DNA of 64,000 nucleotides from Mycolicibacterium sp. P9-64 (GTDB lineage: Bacteria; Actinomycetota; Actinomycetes; Mycobacteriales; Mycobacteriaceae): NCBI RefSeq assembly GCF_008329605.1, contig NZ_NPKO01000001.1:124001-188000 (forward strand), in the 5' to 3' direction. A program made the translations under genes and the position numbers. Of the stretch, positions 22,743 through 32,548 are shown piece by piece; the first letter of the stretch is position 1; each line of letters opens with the position of its first letter. The notes under the pieces are model-generated. The model saw nothing but the letters and a program-made list of their open reading frames with translations. It was not told the DNA's origin and did no database searches.

Positions 22743-23033
22743 TTAACCCGCGACGCCCCCGTCGTCGACCTCGCCCCAGAAGGTGGTGTCGTACTGCGTG
22801 TCCGGGATCGCGATCTTCTCGCCCACATGGTGGTGCTGCGCCGCCCCTCGCGTGACCTCGAGCTCCTCGGCGTCGATGTCGAGCCGATCGATGTCGTTGA
22901 GTATGCGCTCGGCGTCGTTGACGATGCGGCGCATCGCATGGGTATCGCCGTAGCGTGAGGCCAGTGAGGTCACGCACCGCCGTAAGCCACCGATCAGTTC
23001 GTGTAGCTGGGCGAGTTCGGTAGTGGTGGACAA
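22743..23033 (-). CDS. Rv0250c-like small protein, first gene of the sdh1 operon
   Basis: A 96-residue protein (Rv0250c has 97) with a helical N-terminal half and the acidic C-terminal stretch EVDDGGVAG. The TTG start at 23033 is preceded by AAGGAGG with an 8-nt gap and gives the conserved N-terminus MSTTTELAQLHELIGG; a longer frame to 23096 has no such support. It always leads the sdh1 genes in mycobacteria, so an accessory role for the Sdh1 complex is likely but not shown by sequence. Confidence 0.85.
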   Translation of the reverse strand: MSTTTELAQLHELIGGLRRCVTSLASRYGDTHAMRRIVNDAERILNDIDRLDIDAEELEVTRGAAQHHHVGEKIAIPDTQYDTTFWGEVDDGGVAG

Positions 23034-23109
23034 GAGATCGACCTCCTTGGGCTGAAGGGTGTCAGGAATCACAGTACGACAATCGATGCTAGCCACATCA
23101 CCGGTTCAG

Positions 23110-23125
23110 CGTGACACAGGTCACG
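23110..23125. promoter_or_regulatory. CRP-like palindrome upstream of sdh1 and the ICL/PEPM gene
   Basis: The sequence CGTGAC-ACAG-GTCACG is a perfect 16-bp inverted repeat with the core GTGA-N6-TCAC expected for cAMP receptor protein sites. It sits in the short divergent region between the sdh1 operon and the isocitrate lyase-like gene, so it could control either. Binding is inferred from the pattern only. Confidence 0.5.
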
Positions 23126-23147
23126 TTCAAGAGTGGAGGATGAAGAG

Positions 23148-23906
23148 TTGTCCAAGCAGGTTCTAGAAGAACGCGCCAACACATTGCTGGCCCTGCACGT
23201 GCCGGGCGATCCGGTGATTCTCCCGACGGTCTGGGACGCCTGGTCGGCAAAGTTGGCCGCTGACGCGGGGTTTGCCGCGCTCACCGTCGGTAGTCATCCC
23301 GTCGCCGACTCGGTCGGCAAGCCCGACGGCGAGGGAATGTCGTTCGACGACTTGATCGATCGAGTTGGACAGATCACCGGCGCGGTCGACGTGCCGGTCT
23401 CGGTCGACATCGAATCTGGTTACGGCGAATTGCCCCGGCGGATCATCGAGGGACTGCTCGCGGCGGGTGCGGTTGGACTGAACATCGAAGACACCGTGCA
23501 CAAGGAGGACAAGCGGCTACGCGCGCCAGAGGAGCATGCAGCGCTCGTCGGAGAACTGCGCAAGGCGGCCGATGCCGCTGGGGTGCACGTGGTGCTCAAC
23601 GCCCGCACGGATCTGTTCCTGCGGAACGACGGGGAAGACGCCGACCGGGTGGAGCGGGCGGTGGCCCGGTTGAAGCTGGCCGCCGACGCCGGTGCGGACA
23701 GCCTCTACCCGGTGGGCCGTCACGATGCGGACACCCTCAAGCGGCTCGCCTCCGCGCTGCCGTTGCCGATCAATGCGATCGCGATCCCGGAACAGGACGA
23801 CCCCGCGTCGTTCGGCCCGTTGGGTGTCGGCCGGATCAGCTTCGGGCCGTTCCTGCAGCGCGCTCTGGCGGCGCGGGCCGAGGAGATCCTGGCGCGCTGG
23901 AACTGA
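23148..23906 (+). CDS. Isocitrate lyase/PEP mutase superfamily protein
   Basis: A 252-residue (beta/alpha)8-barrel protein of the isocitrate lyase/PEP mutase superfamily (Rv1998c-like). Motifs include PTVWDAWSAK, VSVDIESGYG and GLNIEDTVHKEDKRL, the last carrying metal-binding acidic residues. Members cleave or rearrange 2-oxoacids or oxaloacetate-like substrates; the substrate here is unknown. The TTG start at 23148 has GGAGG 8 nt upstream; GTG 23133 is an in-frame alternative. It is divergent from the sdh1 operon, suggesting shared carbon-source control. Confidence 0.82.
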   Translation: MSKQVLEERANTLLALHVPGDPVILPTVWDAWSAKLAADAGFAALTVGSHPVADSVGKPDGEGMSFDDLIDRVGQITGAVDVPVSVDIESGYGELPRRIIEGLLAAGAVGLNIEDTVHKEDKRLRAPEEHAALVGELRKAADAAGVHVVLNARTDLFLRNDGEDADRVERAVARLKLAADAGADSLYPVGRHDADTLKRLASALPLPINAIAIPEQDDPASFGPLGVGRISFGPFLQRALAARAEEILARWN

Positions 23907-23949
23907 CGTGTTTCCCGGCCGTTCGACCGGCCGGTTTAGCATTCCGCCC

Positions 23950-24315
23950 GTGAATGACGAGGACTGGCATGACCACCCTGGCGTGATCTGGGCCGCCGGT
24001 GTGGCCGCGGTCGTCTTGGTGGGACTGCTGGTGTACGCGGTGATCCGGGTGTCGAGCGGTGATTCGCTCTTCCCTGGCGACGACGCACCGGCCCCCTCCT
24101 ATGCCACCACGTCGTCGACGACCACGACCACCTCGACGACCACCAGTTACACGGTGCCGAGCGTGCAGACCAGCGAGGACACCGGACCGCCGGTGACCGT
24201 CACGTCGACCGAGGACAACTCGGGGTCAGACGATTCGGACTCCACCACGACGACGTCGACCACCACCTCGAACCCGTACAACACGACGACGCCGACCAAT
24301 GCGGGCCACGTCTGA
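23950..24315 (+). CDS. Small membrane protein with Thr/Ser-rich tail
   Basis: A 121-residue protein with a short N-terminus, one membrane segment (VIWAAGVAAVVLVGLLVYAVI) and a long Thr/Ser/Pro-rich tail (runs of TTTT and STTT), probably outside the membrane and possibly O-mannosylated. The GTG start at 23950 avoids running back into the previous gene. No enzymatic domain is visible. Confidence 0.65.
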   Translation: MNDEDWHDHPGVIWAAGVAAVVLVGLLVYAVIRVSSGDSLFPGDDAPAPSYATTSSTTTTTSTTTSYTVPSVQTSEDTGPPVTVTSTEDNSGSDDSDSTTTTSTTTSNPYNTTTPTNAGHV

Positions 24316-24410
24316 GGCTCACACGAGTCGGCGGGCATGCGTGAGCACACCGTGATGGGCACTTCACACGACGCGACATGTCGGCAATATCAGCTCCATA
24401 GCCTTCGGCC

Positions 24411-26984
24411 ATGGGTTCTGCGAAGACGGCTGTCCTGGTCGGGCACGGCATGGTCGGCCATCGGTTCGTGGAGGCGTTGCGCTCCCGTGACGAGGCGGGT
24501 GAGTGGCGGGTCGTGGTGCTCGCCGAGGAGGACGACGCCGCCTACGACCGCGTCGGGCTGACCGGCTACACCGAACACTGGGACCGGGGCCTGCTTGCGC
24601 TGCCGGGCAACCTGTATGGGGGCGACGATCTCGTCGAGTTGACGCTGCGCGACCGGGTCACCGAGGTCGACCGGACCGCAAAACACGTGACGACGGCACG
24701 GGGCCGGCGCATCTCCTACGACGCGCTGGTGCTGGCGACCGGGTCATATGCGTTCGTCCCTCCCGTGCCGGGGCACGACCTGCCGAACTGCCACGTCTAT
24801 CGCACGCTTGACGACCTCGACGCGATTCGCGCGGACGCGGCGCGTGCCCTGTCGGCGGGTACCGGTGCCGGAGTGGTGATCGGCGGCGGGCTCCTCGGTT
24901 TGGAGGCCGCGAATGCGTTGCGTCAGTTCGGTTTGCACGCCCACATCGTGGAGCGCGCACCCCGCCTGATGAACCAGCAGCTCGACGACGCCGGTTCGGC
25001 GCTGCTGAGCCGGATGATCGCTGGGCTTGGCATCTCGGTGCATCGCGACGTCGGCACCGATTCGATCGAACGGCTCGGTGACGACGCGGTGCGGGTGCTG
25101 CTGAGTGACGGCACGCTCGTCGACGCCGGGGTGGTGATCTTCGCTGCCGGTGTCCGGCCGCGTGACGACCTGGCGCGATCGGCGGGCCTGCCGATTGCCG
25201 AGCGTGGTGGCGTGCTCACCGATTCTTCGTGTGTCACAGCGGATCCCAACGTCTATGCGATCGGTGAGGTGGCCGCGATCGACGGTCGGTGCTACGGGTT
25301 GGTTGGGCCCGGGTACACCAGCGCCGAAGTGGTCGCGGACAGACTGATGGGCGGCGCTGCCGAGTTCGGCGAGGCGGACACGTCGACCAAGCTCAAGCTG
25401 CTGGGTGTCGACGTCGCGAGCTTCGGCGATGCGATGGGCAACACGCCGGACTGCCTCGAGGTGGTGATCAACGACGCGGTCAAGCAGACCTACGCCAAGC
25501 TCGTGCTGTCCGACGATGCCGCCACGCTGCTCGGCGGCATCCTGGTGGGTGACGCGTCGGCCTACGGCATGCTGCGGCCGATGGTCGGTGAGCATCTGCC
25601 TGGCGACCCCTTGGGGATCATCGCGCCGAGCGGAAGTGATTCGGGTGGTGCACAACTGGGGGTCGGCGCGCTGCCGGGGGCTGCGCAGATTTGTTCCTGC
25701 AACAACGTCACCAAGGGCGACATCACCGATGCGATCGCCGGAGGCTGCTCCGACGTCCCTGCGCTGAAGGCGTGCACCAGAGCGGGTACGTCGTGCGGGT
25801 CGTGCGTGCCGCTGCTCAAGCAGCTGCTCGAAGCGGAGGGCGTCGAGCAGTCCAAGGCGCTGTGCGAACACTTCGCGATGTCGCGGGCAGAACTGTTCGA
25901 GATCGTCTCGGCCACCTCGGTGCGGACGTTCTCAGGACTCATCGCACGCCACGGCACCGGAAGCGGTTGTGACATCTGCAAACCCGTCGTCGCGTCGATT
26001 CTGGCCTCGACGAGTAGCGACCACATCCTCGACGGCGAGCAGGCCTCGCTTCAGGACTCCAACGACCACTTCCTCGCCAACATCCAGAAGAACGGCAGCT
26101 ACTCGGTGGTGCCGCGGGTGCCCGGCGGCGACATCACCCCCGAGCAGTTGATCCTCATCGGTGAGATCGCGCGCGACTTCGGCCTCTACACGAAGATCAC
26201 CGGCGGTCAGCGGATCGACATGTTCGGCGCGACCGTCGATCAGCTGCCCGACATCTGGCGACGCCTGGTCGACGGTGGCATGGAATCCGGCCAGGCGTAC
26301 GGCAAGTCACTGCGAACGGTGAAGAGCTGCGTCGGCAGCGATTGGTGCCGCTACGGTCAGCAGGACTCGGTGCAGATGGCGATAGACCTCGAGCTGCGCT
26401 ACCGCGGTCTGCGCGCCCCGCACAAGATCAAGATGGGGGTGTCGGGCTGCGCGCGGGAATGCGCGGAGGCGCGGGGCAAGGACGTCGGCGTGATCGCCAC
26501 CGAGACCGGCTGGAACCTCTACGTCGGCGGCAACGGCGGCGCGACGCCCAGGCACGCCGAGCTGCTCGCGAGTGACCTCGACGACGAGACGCTGGTCCGA
26601 TACATCGACCGGTTCCTGATGTTCTACCTCCGCACGGCGGACCGCCTGCAGCGCACCGCGCCGTGGGTGGAACAGCTTGGGCTGGAGCATGTTCGCGAGG
26701 TCGTCTGCGACGATTCGCTCGGCCTTGCCGCCGAGTTCGAGGAAGCGGTCGCCCGCCACGTCGACGGATACGCGTGCGAGTGGAAGGGCGTGCTCGACGA
26801 TCCGGAGAAGCTGTCGCGCTTCGTGTCCTTCGTCAACGCCCCCGACGTCGCCGACCCCACAGTCGCCTTCACGGAGCGGTCGGGCCGCAAGGTGCCGGCC
26901 GCGCACGCGAGGAGCAAGACAAACACCGCGCACGCGACAAACATCGGCATGCCCAAGTTCGCGCCCCTTCAGGAGACCACATGA
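24411..26984 (+). CDS. nirB: Assimilatory nitrite reductase [NAD(P)H], large subunit
   Basis: An 857-residue flavo-siroheme enzyme reducing nitrite to ammonium in the cytoplasm. Order: N-terminal FAD/NAD(P)H-binding reductase domain (VLVGHGMVGHRFVEAL; GAGVVIGGGLLGLEAANAL); a BFD-like [2Fe-2S] segment (CSCNNVTKGDI, then CGSC) and a second Cys pair (CDICKP); then the sulfite/nitrite reductase domain with siroheme/[4Fe-4S] cysteines in CVGSDWCRYG and GVSGCARECAE. The ATG at 24411 is the first plausible start. It overlaps nirD by 4 bp (ATGA), so the subunits are translationally coupled. Confidence 0.95.
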   Translation: MGSAKTAVLVGHGMVGHRFVEALRSRDEAGEWRVVVLAEEDDAAYDRVGLTGYTEHWDRGLLALPGNLYGGDDLVELTLRDRVTEVDRTAKHVTTARGRRISYDALVLATGSYAFVPPVPGHDLPNCHVYRTLDDLDAIRADAARALSAGTGAGVVIGGGLLGLEAANALRQFGLHAHIVERAPRLMNQQLDDAGSALLSRMIAGLGISVHRDVGTDSIERLGDDAVRVLLSDGTLVDAGVVIFAAGVRPRDDLARSAGLPIAERGGVLTDSSCVTADPNVYAIGEVAAIDGRCYGLVGPGYTSAEVVADRLMGGAAEFGEADTSTKLKLLGVDVASFGDAMGNTPDCLEVVINDAVKQTYAKLVLSDDAATLLGGILVGDASAYGMLRPMVGEHLPGDPLGIIAPSGSDSGGAQLGVGALPGAAQICSCNNVTKGDITDAIAGGCSDVPALKACTRAGTSCGSCVPLLKQLLEAEGVEQSKALCEHFAMSRAELFEIVSATSVRTFSGLIARHGTGSGCDICKPVVASILASTSSDHILDGEQASLQDSNDHFLANIQKNGSYSVVPRVPGGDITPEQLILIGEIARDFGLYTKITGGQRIDMFGATVDQLPDIWRRLVDGGMESGQAYGKSLRTVKSCVGSDWCRYGQQDSVQMAIDLELRYRGLRAPHKIKMGVSGCARECAEARGKDVGVIATETGWNLYVGGNGGATPRHAELLASDLDDETLVRYIDRFLMFYLRTADRLQRTAPWVEQLGLEHVREVVCDDSLGLAAEFEEAVARHVDGYACEWKGVLDDPEKLSRFVSFVNAPDVADPTVAFTERSGRKVPAAHARSKTNTAHATNIGMPKFAPLQETT

Positions 26985-27355
26985 CCCTTCTCGAACACCT
27001 CGACGACCTCGACCTGGAGGAAGACGACCTGGCCTGGACGACGGCATGCGGCTACGACCGTCTGGTGCCCTGCCGCGGTGTCGGTGTGCTGCTGCCCGAC
27101 GGCACGCAGGTGGCGCTGTTTCGCCTCGACGACGGCTCGCTGAGGGCAGTCGGCAACGTCGACCCGTTCTCGGGCGCCGCGGTGATGTCGAGGGGCATCG
27201 TCGGCGACCGGGCGGGCCGCGCGTGCGTGCAGACGCCAGTCAAGAAGCAGGCGTTCGCATTCGACGACGGTCAGTGCCTCGACGATGCCGCGGTGGCGCT
27301 GCCCGTCTACCGGACCCGGCTGACCGCCGACGGTGACGTGCAGGTGGCTGCGTAG
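26981..27355 (+). CDS. nirD: Assimilatory nitrite reductase, small subunit
   Basis: A 124-residue Rieske-like fold subunit that partners NirB. As in other NirD proteins the Rieske iron-sulfur ligands are not all present; DDGSLRAVGNVDPFSG and CVQTPVKKQAFAFD are typical. The ATG at 26981 overlaps the nirB stop. The gene ends 7 bp before the convergent membrane protein gene. Confidence 0.92.
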   Translation: MTLLEHLDDLDLEEDDLAWTTACGYDRLVPCRGVGVLLPDGTQVALFRLDDGSLRAVGNVDPFSGAAVMSRGIVGDRAGRACVQTPVKKQAFAFDDGQCLDDAAVALPVYRTRLTADGDVQVAA

Positions 27356-27362
27356 GCAACGG

Positions 27363-28253
27363 CTACAACGCCCGCAGGAGCCGCTTCTCGGCGGGCTGGC
27401 AGCCGTCGTCGACGACGTCGTCGCGGACCGAGGTGTTCCACAGCTCGACCGTCTGCACAACCCAGTAGGCGCCGAACTCGGCGATCAGTGCCACCTCGAC
27501 GACGAGCACCGCGTGGTTGAAGCCGTCGAGGACCAGGTGCACGATGACCGCGGCGACCAGCGTCAGTGCCATCGCCAGCGAGATGGCTTGGTAGACACGG
27601 TGATATACCTGCGTGTTCGGGCACTTGACTTGGTCCTGGCGACCGGCCAGGAACGCGTTGATCAGCACCGTACCGATGAACGAGACGAACATCGTCACTG
27701 CGGCCATCCCGTGCGCGTTGGCCACGAACCACTGCGGAGCGAAGACGAGCGTCAGCAGGCCGACTGCGAGGACGGCCCGTTGGATCCACGTGGCGAGCTC
27801 GCCGAGCGGGCTGCGAGCGCGGCCGGTCCTGGTTCTGCGGTACATCCACCACGACGCCACGCGGGCCAGCACCAGCGCGACCACCAGCGCCCACACGTCG
27901 TCGATGACCGCGTCATCCGTCACGGCGCCCACCGGCAGCGCGGATTCACCGCACAGCATGACCGGCCGCGAGGTCGGCACGAAGGCGACGACGAAGGTCA
28001 GGATGCCCGCCAGGTTGAGCAGGATGTCCTCGGTGTCCCTGCTGCCCTTGTAGACGATCAGCAGGGTGCCGATGGCGCAGATCGCGCCGATGAACACACC
28101 GTGCGCCGAGGTGAAGTAGTACGCGCTGATGGACGTCTGCCAGCAGGTCGCGCGGGCACGCTCGATGATCAGCGCGGTGGCGAGCAGCACCAGCATGACC
28201 GGGATGCCGCCGCGCAGATACCGGTAGGTGTCCAATGCGGTATCGCGGTCCAT
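27363..28253 (-). CDS. Polytopic membrane protein of unknown function
   Basis: A 296-residue protein with roughly seven to eight hydrophobic segments (for example IPVMLVLLATALIIE, GVFIGAICAIGTLLIVY and AVLVVEVALIAEFGAYWVV). No transporter or enzyme motif is recognised. It lies between nirBD and the sirohydrochlorin chelatase-like gene and starts 15 bp after that gene's stop, so it may be the last gene of that transcript. Confidence 0.7.
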   Translation of the reverse strand: MDRDTALDTYRYLRGGIPVMLVLLATALIIERARATCWQTSISAYYFTSAHGVFIGAICAIGTLLIVYKGSRDTEDILLNLAGILTFVVAFVPTSRPVMLCGESALPVGAVTDDAVIDDVWALVVALVLARVASWWMYRRTRTGRARSPLGELATWIQRAVLAVGLLTLVFAPQWFVANAHGMAAVTMFVSFIGTVLINAFLAGRQDQVKCPNTQVYHRVYQAISLAMALTLVAAVIVHLVLDGFNHAVLVVEVALIAEFGAYWVVQTVELWNTSVRDDVVDDGCQPAEKRLLRAL

Positions 28254-28268
28254 GCCGCCATTGTGCGC

Positions 28269-28979
28269 TCAGGCGGCGACAGGCAGCCGGGCCCGACGGA
28301 AGCGGCTGGCGACGAGCCGCACGACTCCGGGGTGGGTGCCAAGCGGCTCGGTCACGACGTCGGCGCCGGATGTCCGCAGCCGATCTTGAAACAGCCCGTC
28401 GGCCAAGAGATATGACGCGACGACCACCCGGCGCGCGCCACGGGCCCTGAGATCGTTGACGGCATCGGCGACGCGGGGTTCACCGGTGGCGGCGTAAGCC
28501 ATTTCGACGCGGCTGCCGAGCGCCGCCGACAGCATGGTGGCGGTCACGCGAAGGTCGCGCAGCGCACGCAGATCCGAGGTGCCCGCCGCGGCCATGACCA
28601 CGGAACTGTCGAACCCCCCGTCGCGTCGCTCGCCCCAGGACGGCCGCCAGCCGGATTCCAGCAGTCGGTCGGTCATCACCCGCACCAGTTGCGTGGACGG
28701 TCCCAGCGGATCGGTGACGATGACATCGGGATGGCCGCTGGCGGTGACGTGCTCTGGGATGTCGGTGCGCACGTGGTACCCACCCGCCAGGAACGCGGGA
28801 ACGATTATCGCGGGCCCCGGCACCGTCTGCAGAACGTCGGCAGGTGTCGGCCCCAGTACGTCGACGAACGCCGTGCGGACGGAGACGCCGAGCACGTCGC
28901 CGACCCGCTCGGCGAGATCGCCGATCATCGTGACGCCGTGAGCCTTGCGGGTGCCGTGCGCGACCAGGATGGGATTCAC
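28269..28979 (-). CDS. Sirohydrochlorin chelatase-like (CbiX/SirB) protein, Rv0259c orthologue
   Basis: A 236-residue protein starting MNPILVAHGTRKAHG, the HGT block that carries the metal-contacting His in CbiX/SirB proteins. A second half (VMAAAGTSDLRALRD, then VVVASYLLADGLF) repeats the fold, giving a two-lobed chelatase. It probably inserts iron into sirohydrochlorin to make siroheme, the NirB cofactor encoded just upstream. The GTG start at 28979 overlaps the previous gene's TGA (GTGA), indicating coupled translation. Confidence 0.82.
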   Translation of the reverse strand: MNPILVAHGTRKAHGVTMIGDLAERVGDVLGVSVRTAFVDVLGPTPADVLQTVPGPAIIVPAFLAGGYHVRTDIPEHVTASGHPDVIVTDPLGPSTQLVRVMTDRLLESGWRPSWGERRDGGFDSSVVMAAAGTSDLRALRDLRVTATMLSAALGSRVEMAYAATGEPRVADAVNDLRARGARRVVVASYLLADGLFQDRLRTSGADVVTEPLGTHPGVVRLVASRFRRARLPVAA

Positions 28980-30124
28980 GCGACGCCCGCCGGGGACTCG
29001 TCGACGGCCAGTCGATAGCCACGCTTCACCACGGTCGACACGATCTGCTTGTCGCCCAACGCCGTTCGCAACCGCAGCACGGCCGTCTCGACGGCATGGG
29101 TGTCCGTGCCGCAGCCCGGTAGTGCGTTGAGAAGGTCGCGGCGAGCGACCACGGTGCCTGGCCGGTGAGCCAGCGCGCGGATGGTCGCCATGCCCGCTGG
29201 CGAGAGTTCCTTGACCACACCGTCGACGAGCACGCAGGTACCCCTGATCTCCAGCACGTGGCCGGCCACCTTCACGGTGCGCGACTGCAGCAGCGGGAGT
29301 TCGTCGGTGATGTGTCGGGCCAGTGCGCCCAGGCGCATGCGCTCCGGCGCGGACGTCGGCACCCCGAGACGCACCAGTGGCCGGGCGGTCACCGGACCGA
29401 CGCACATGGCGTGGACGTCGGTCCGCAACGCGGAGAGCACCTGATCCTCGAGACCCAGTTCGACGGCGCGCATCAGCATCGCCGCGACGGCAGGGGCCGA
29501 CGTGAAGCTGACGGCGTCGAACTTGCGCTCGGCGATGCCAGCCACCAACTGGTCGAAGGCTCCGTCGCGGGGTGCGGGATGCCAGCGGTACACGCGGATC
29601 GGCACCACTTCGGCGCCCGCCGCACGCAGCTCGTCGAGGAACTCGGGGAAGGGGTCCCATTCATCGGTGGCGCCGTGCAGTTGCACGGCGATCCGCAGCC
29701 CCTCGATGCCGCCTTCGACGAGGTAGTGCACCACCTCACGGGAGGACTCCGAATCCGGTGACCATTCCTCTGGCAACCCGGCCGCCCGCAGCGCGCCGGT
29801 GGCCTTCGGCCCGCGTGAGACGACCCTGGCCTTGCCAAGGGCTTCGGTCAGGTCGTTGGCGAGCCCCCAGCCGTCGGCGGCGGCGATCCAGCCGCGAAGG
29901 CCGATGCCCGTGGTCGCGATCACGACGTCCGGCGGGGCCGCGATCAGGGCCTTGGTGTGCTCGAGGAGCTCGTCATCGTCGGGCAGCGGGACCATGGCGA
30001 TGGCTGCGGCGCTGGTCACGGTGGCGCCGCGACGTTGCAACAGCGCGCCAAGTTCTTCGGAGCGACGTGCGGAGGTCACCGCCACACGGAACCCGGTGAG
30101 CGGTGCCCAGGGGGGCTCAGCCAT
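28976..30124 (-). CDS. HemD (uroporphyrinogen-III synthase)-like domain fused to a winged-helix DNA-binding domain (Rv0260c orthologue)
   Basis: A 382-residue fusion (Rv0260c has 381). Residues about 10-265 form a two-lobed uroporphyrinogen-III synthase-like domain (GFRVAVTSARRSEELGALL, VSFTSAPAVAAML, MCVGPVTARPLVRLG). Residues about 285-378 form an OmpR-type winged helix (ELSPAGMATIRALAHRPG, AVLRLRTALGDKQIVSTVVKRGYRL). It may both join tetrapyrrole synthesis and act as a regulator, perhaps with an unusual sensory use of the HemD fold. The ATG at 30124 is preferred over TTG 30130. It overlaps the chelatase gene by 4 bp. Confidence 0.85.
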   Translation of the reverse strand: MAEPPWAPLTGFRVAVTSARRSEELGALLQRRGATVTSAAAIAMVPLPDDDELLEHTKALIAAPPDVVIATTGIGLRGWIAAADGWGLANDLTEALGKARVVSRGPKATGALRAAGLPEEWSPDSESSREVVHYLVEGGIEGLRIAVQLHGATDEWDPFPEFLDELRAAGAEVVPIRVYRWHPAPRDGAFDQLVAGIAERKFDAVSFTSAPAVAAMLMRAVELGLEDQVLSALRTDVHAMCVGPVTARPLVRLGVPTSAPERMRLGALARHITDELPLLQSRTVKVAGHVLEIRGTCVLVDGVVKELSPAGMATIRALAHRPGTVVARRDLLNALPGCGTDTHAVETAVLRLRTALGDKQIVSTVVKRGYRLAVDESPAGVA

Positions 30125-30242
30125 ACCCAACAGTCAATGCAGTGCGTGTTTCGGAGCGATTACCCGGCCGTTGCCGGGTCATGTCGCGGCTGAAAGGACA
30201 CGAGAACTTCGTCTCACCGATGACGAGGGGGCCGTGTGAGCG

Positions 30243-30845
<603 letters not shown>

Positions 30846-30873
30846 CTACCAGGGTCAGACGGCCCGTGGGTGA

Positions 30874-31803
30874 TCAGTTCACATTCGGGCGGCGCGGCCG
30901 CGACCAGTGCAGTCGAACGTGCTGGCCGGGGCGGATCTGGGCGACCTTGTCGATGTCCGCGTCGGCCACCACGCCGATCACCGGATAGCCGCCGGTGACT
31001 GGGTGATCCGGGCCGAGAATGACGGGTAACCCGTTGGGCGGCACTTGTATTGCACCGCGGGTTGCTCCCTCGCTTGGCAGTTGGCGGTCGGGCCACCGGT
31101 AGGTCAGCGGCCTCCCGGCGAGCCGCATGCCCACCCGGTCGCTGCGGTCGGTGGCGATCCAGTCGGTGTGCACCAGCGCGTCGGGGTCGGTGAACCAGTC
31201 GTCGCGCGGGCCGGGGACCACGAGCACCTCGAGCAGGTCGTCGGCGATCGCGGCCACCGGAGCCTGATCCAGCTCGGGGAAGTCGTCGGTGTGATCGCCA
31301 ACGTGCAACACGTCGCCCGGCTTCAGTGGCTGTGGGCCGATCGCCGACATCACGTCGTAGCTGCGCGAGCCGAGCACCGGGGCGACGTCGATGCCGCCGC
31401 GGACCGCCAGGTAGCTGCGCAGGCCCGAGTTCGGCGCACCCAGCGAGATCACCTGGCCATCATGTGCGTAGTGAATGCTGTTCGTGCCGAAGGGAACTCC
31501 GTTGACGGACGGATTGGCGTCGGCCCCCGTCACGGCGATCGCGACGTCATCCCCGTGGACGCGCACCGAGAAGCCGCCGAACATCACCTCGATGGTGGCG
31601 CGGTCGTCGGGGTTGGCGACCAGACGGTTGGCCAGCGTGTGGGAGCGCCGATCGGCCGCTCCCGAGCGGGTCACGCCCATGTGGGCAAGGCCGGGCCTTC
31701 CGAGGTCCTCGAGCAGGGCAAGCGGTCCGGTCTTGAGGATCTCCAACTTCGCGGGTGATGTCGGCGGGCGGGAGCGAAGCGACGGGGGGTTCGATGAGGT
31801 CAC
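30874..31803 (-). CDS. pxpC: 5-oxoprolinase subunit C / biotin-dependent carboxyltransferase family
   Basis: A 309-residue protein of the PxpC (KipA, allophanate hydrolase subunit 2-like) family, Rv0263c orthologue. Family stretches are [32 protein letters not shown] and [15 protein letters not shown]. With PxpB and PxpA it would cleave 5-oxoproline to glutamate using ATP; no PxpA is in the window. It starts 9 bp after pxpB. The first 15 residues are encoded by GC-rich sequence resembling a repeat found elsewhere in the window (37751-37840). Confidence 0.83.
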   Translation of the reverse strand: MTSSNPPSLRSRPPTSPAKLEILKTGPLALLEDLGRPGLAHMGVTRSGAADRRSHTLANRLVANPDDRATIEVMFGGFSVRVHGDDVAIAVTGADANPSVNGVPFGTNSIHYAHDGQVISLGAPNSGLRSYLAVRGGIDVAPVLGSRSYDVMSAIGPQPLKPGDVLHVGDHTDDFPELDQAPVAAIADDLLEVLVVPGPRDDWFTDPDALVHTDWIATDRSDRVGMRLAGRPLTYRWPDRQLPSEGATRGAIQVPPNGLPVILGPDHPVTGGYPVIGVVADADIDKVAQIRPGQHVRLHWSRPRRPNVN

Positions 31804-31812
31804 GGGCGTCTC

Positions 31813-32490
31813 CTAACCGATCGCGCGGAATTGGACCCACATGCCGGGTGCCAGTAGGGCTGGTGGGTCGCGGTCGATGTCCCACATCGCGGCATCGGTG
31901 TGACCGATGAGCTGCCAGCCGCCGGGAGACTCGCGTGGGTACACGCTGCTGAATTCGCCGGCAATGGCCACCGAGCCTGCCGGCACACGGGTGCGTGGAT
32001 CTGCCCGGCGCGGAACGTTCAGACGTTCGTCACCGCCGACGAGATAGGCGAAACCCGGTGCAAATCCACCGAATCCGACCCGCATCGGGGCCGCGGTGTG
32101 CGCGGCCACCACCTCGTCGGGGGTGAGCCCGGACAGCCGAGCGACTTCCTCGAGATCGGCGCCGTCGTAGGCGACGTTGATCTCGACGTCGGCGCGTTGG
32201 TCGATCGGTGCGGTGTCGTCGTCGACCGCGACCTGTTCGATGCGCAACTTGGACAGCCGCAGTCGGGTCGGCTCCTGGTAACGCGGGCCTGCCAGCTTGA
32301 GCAGCACGGTGCGGGATGCGGGCACGATGTCGAGCACGCCGAGCAAGTCGGCCTCGCGCAACGCGTCGTTCCATGCCAGCACTTCGGCGGTGCTGTCGAA
32401 TTCGAGCAGCAGGCCCTGGTCTCCGTAGTCCAGGACTCGGACGCTGCCGGTGCCGCTAGTCACGTCCATCGATTCCGCCATCACGGTCAT
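31813..32490 (-). CDS. pxpB: 5-oxoprolinase subunit B / allophanate hydrolase subunit 1 family
   Basis: A 225-residue PxpB (KipI-like) protein, Rv0264c orthologue. Family blocks visible are [23 protein letters not shown] (split across residues 145-167) and [20 protein letters not shown]. It forms the ATP-using subunit pair with PxpC. Several starts are possible (GTG 32496, ATG 32490, ATG 32481), none with a strong ribosome site. A perfect 18-bp palindrome lies just upstream, so the pxpBC pair may be under repressor control. Confidence 0.82.
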   Translation of the reverse strand: MTVMAESMDVTSGTGSVRVLDYGDQGLLLEFDSTAEVLAWNDALREADLLGVLDIVPASRTVLLKLAGPRYQEPTRLRLSKLRIEQVAVDDDTAPIDQRADVEINVAYDGADLEEVARLSGLTPDEVVAAHTAAPMRVGFGGFAPGFAYLVGGDERLNVPRRADPRTRVPAGSVAIAGEFSSVYPRESPGGWQLIGHTDAAMWDIDRDPPALLAPGMWVQFRAIG

Positions 32491-32497
32491 CAACACA

Positions 32498-32515
32498 AGC
32501 TACCCGCGGGTAGCT
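32498..32515. promoter_or_regulatory. Perfect 18-bp palindrome upstream of pxpB
   Basis: AGCTACCCGCGGGTAGCT reads the same on both strands. It has no loop, so it is more likely a dimeric repressor operator than a terminator, and lies within 10-25 bp of the pxpB start. No regulator gene is adjacent. Confidence 0.5.
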
Positions 32516-32548
32516 AGCAACCTGCCAAGCTTTAACACCTCGCCAGAG

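Noticed and set aside
24316..24410. GlnR box upstream of nirB
   Set aside because: nirBD is GlnR-controlled in mycobacteria, but I could not see a convincing pair of half-sites in this stretch.
32498..32515. Terminator for the queuosine transporter gene
   Set aside because: The palindrome has no loop and lies next to the pxpB start, so an operator is more likely.
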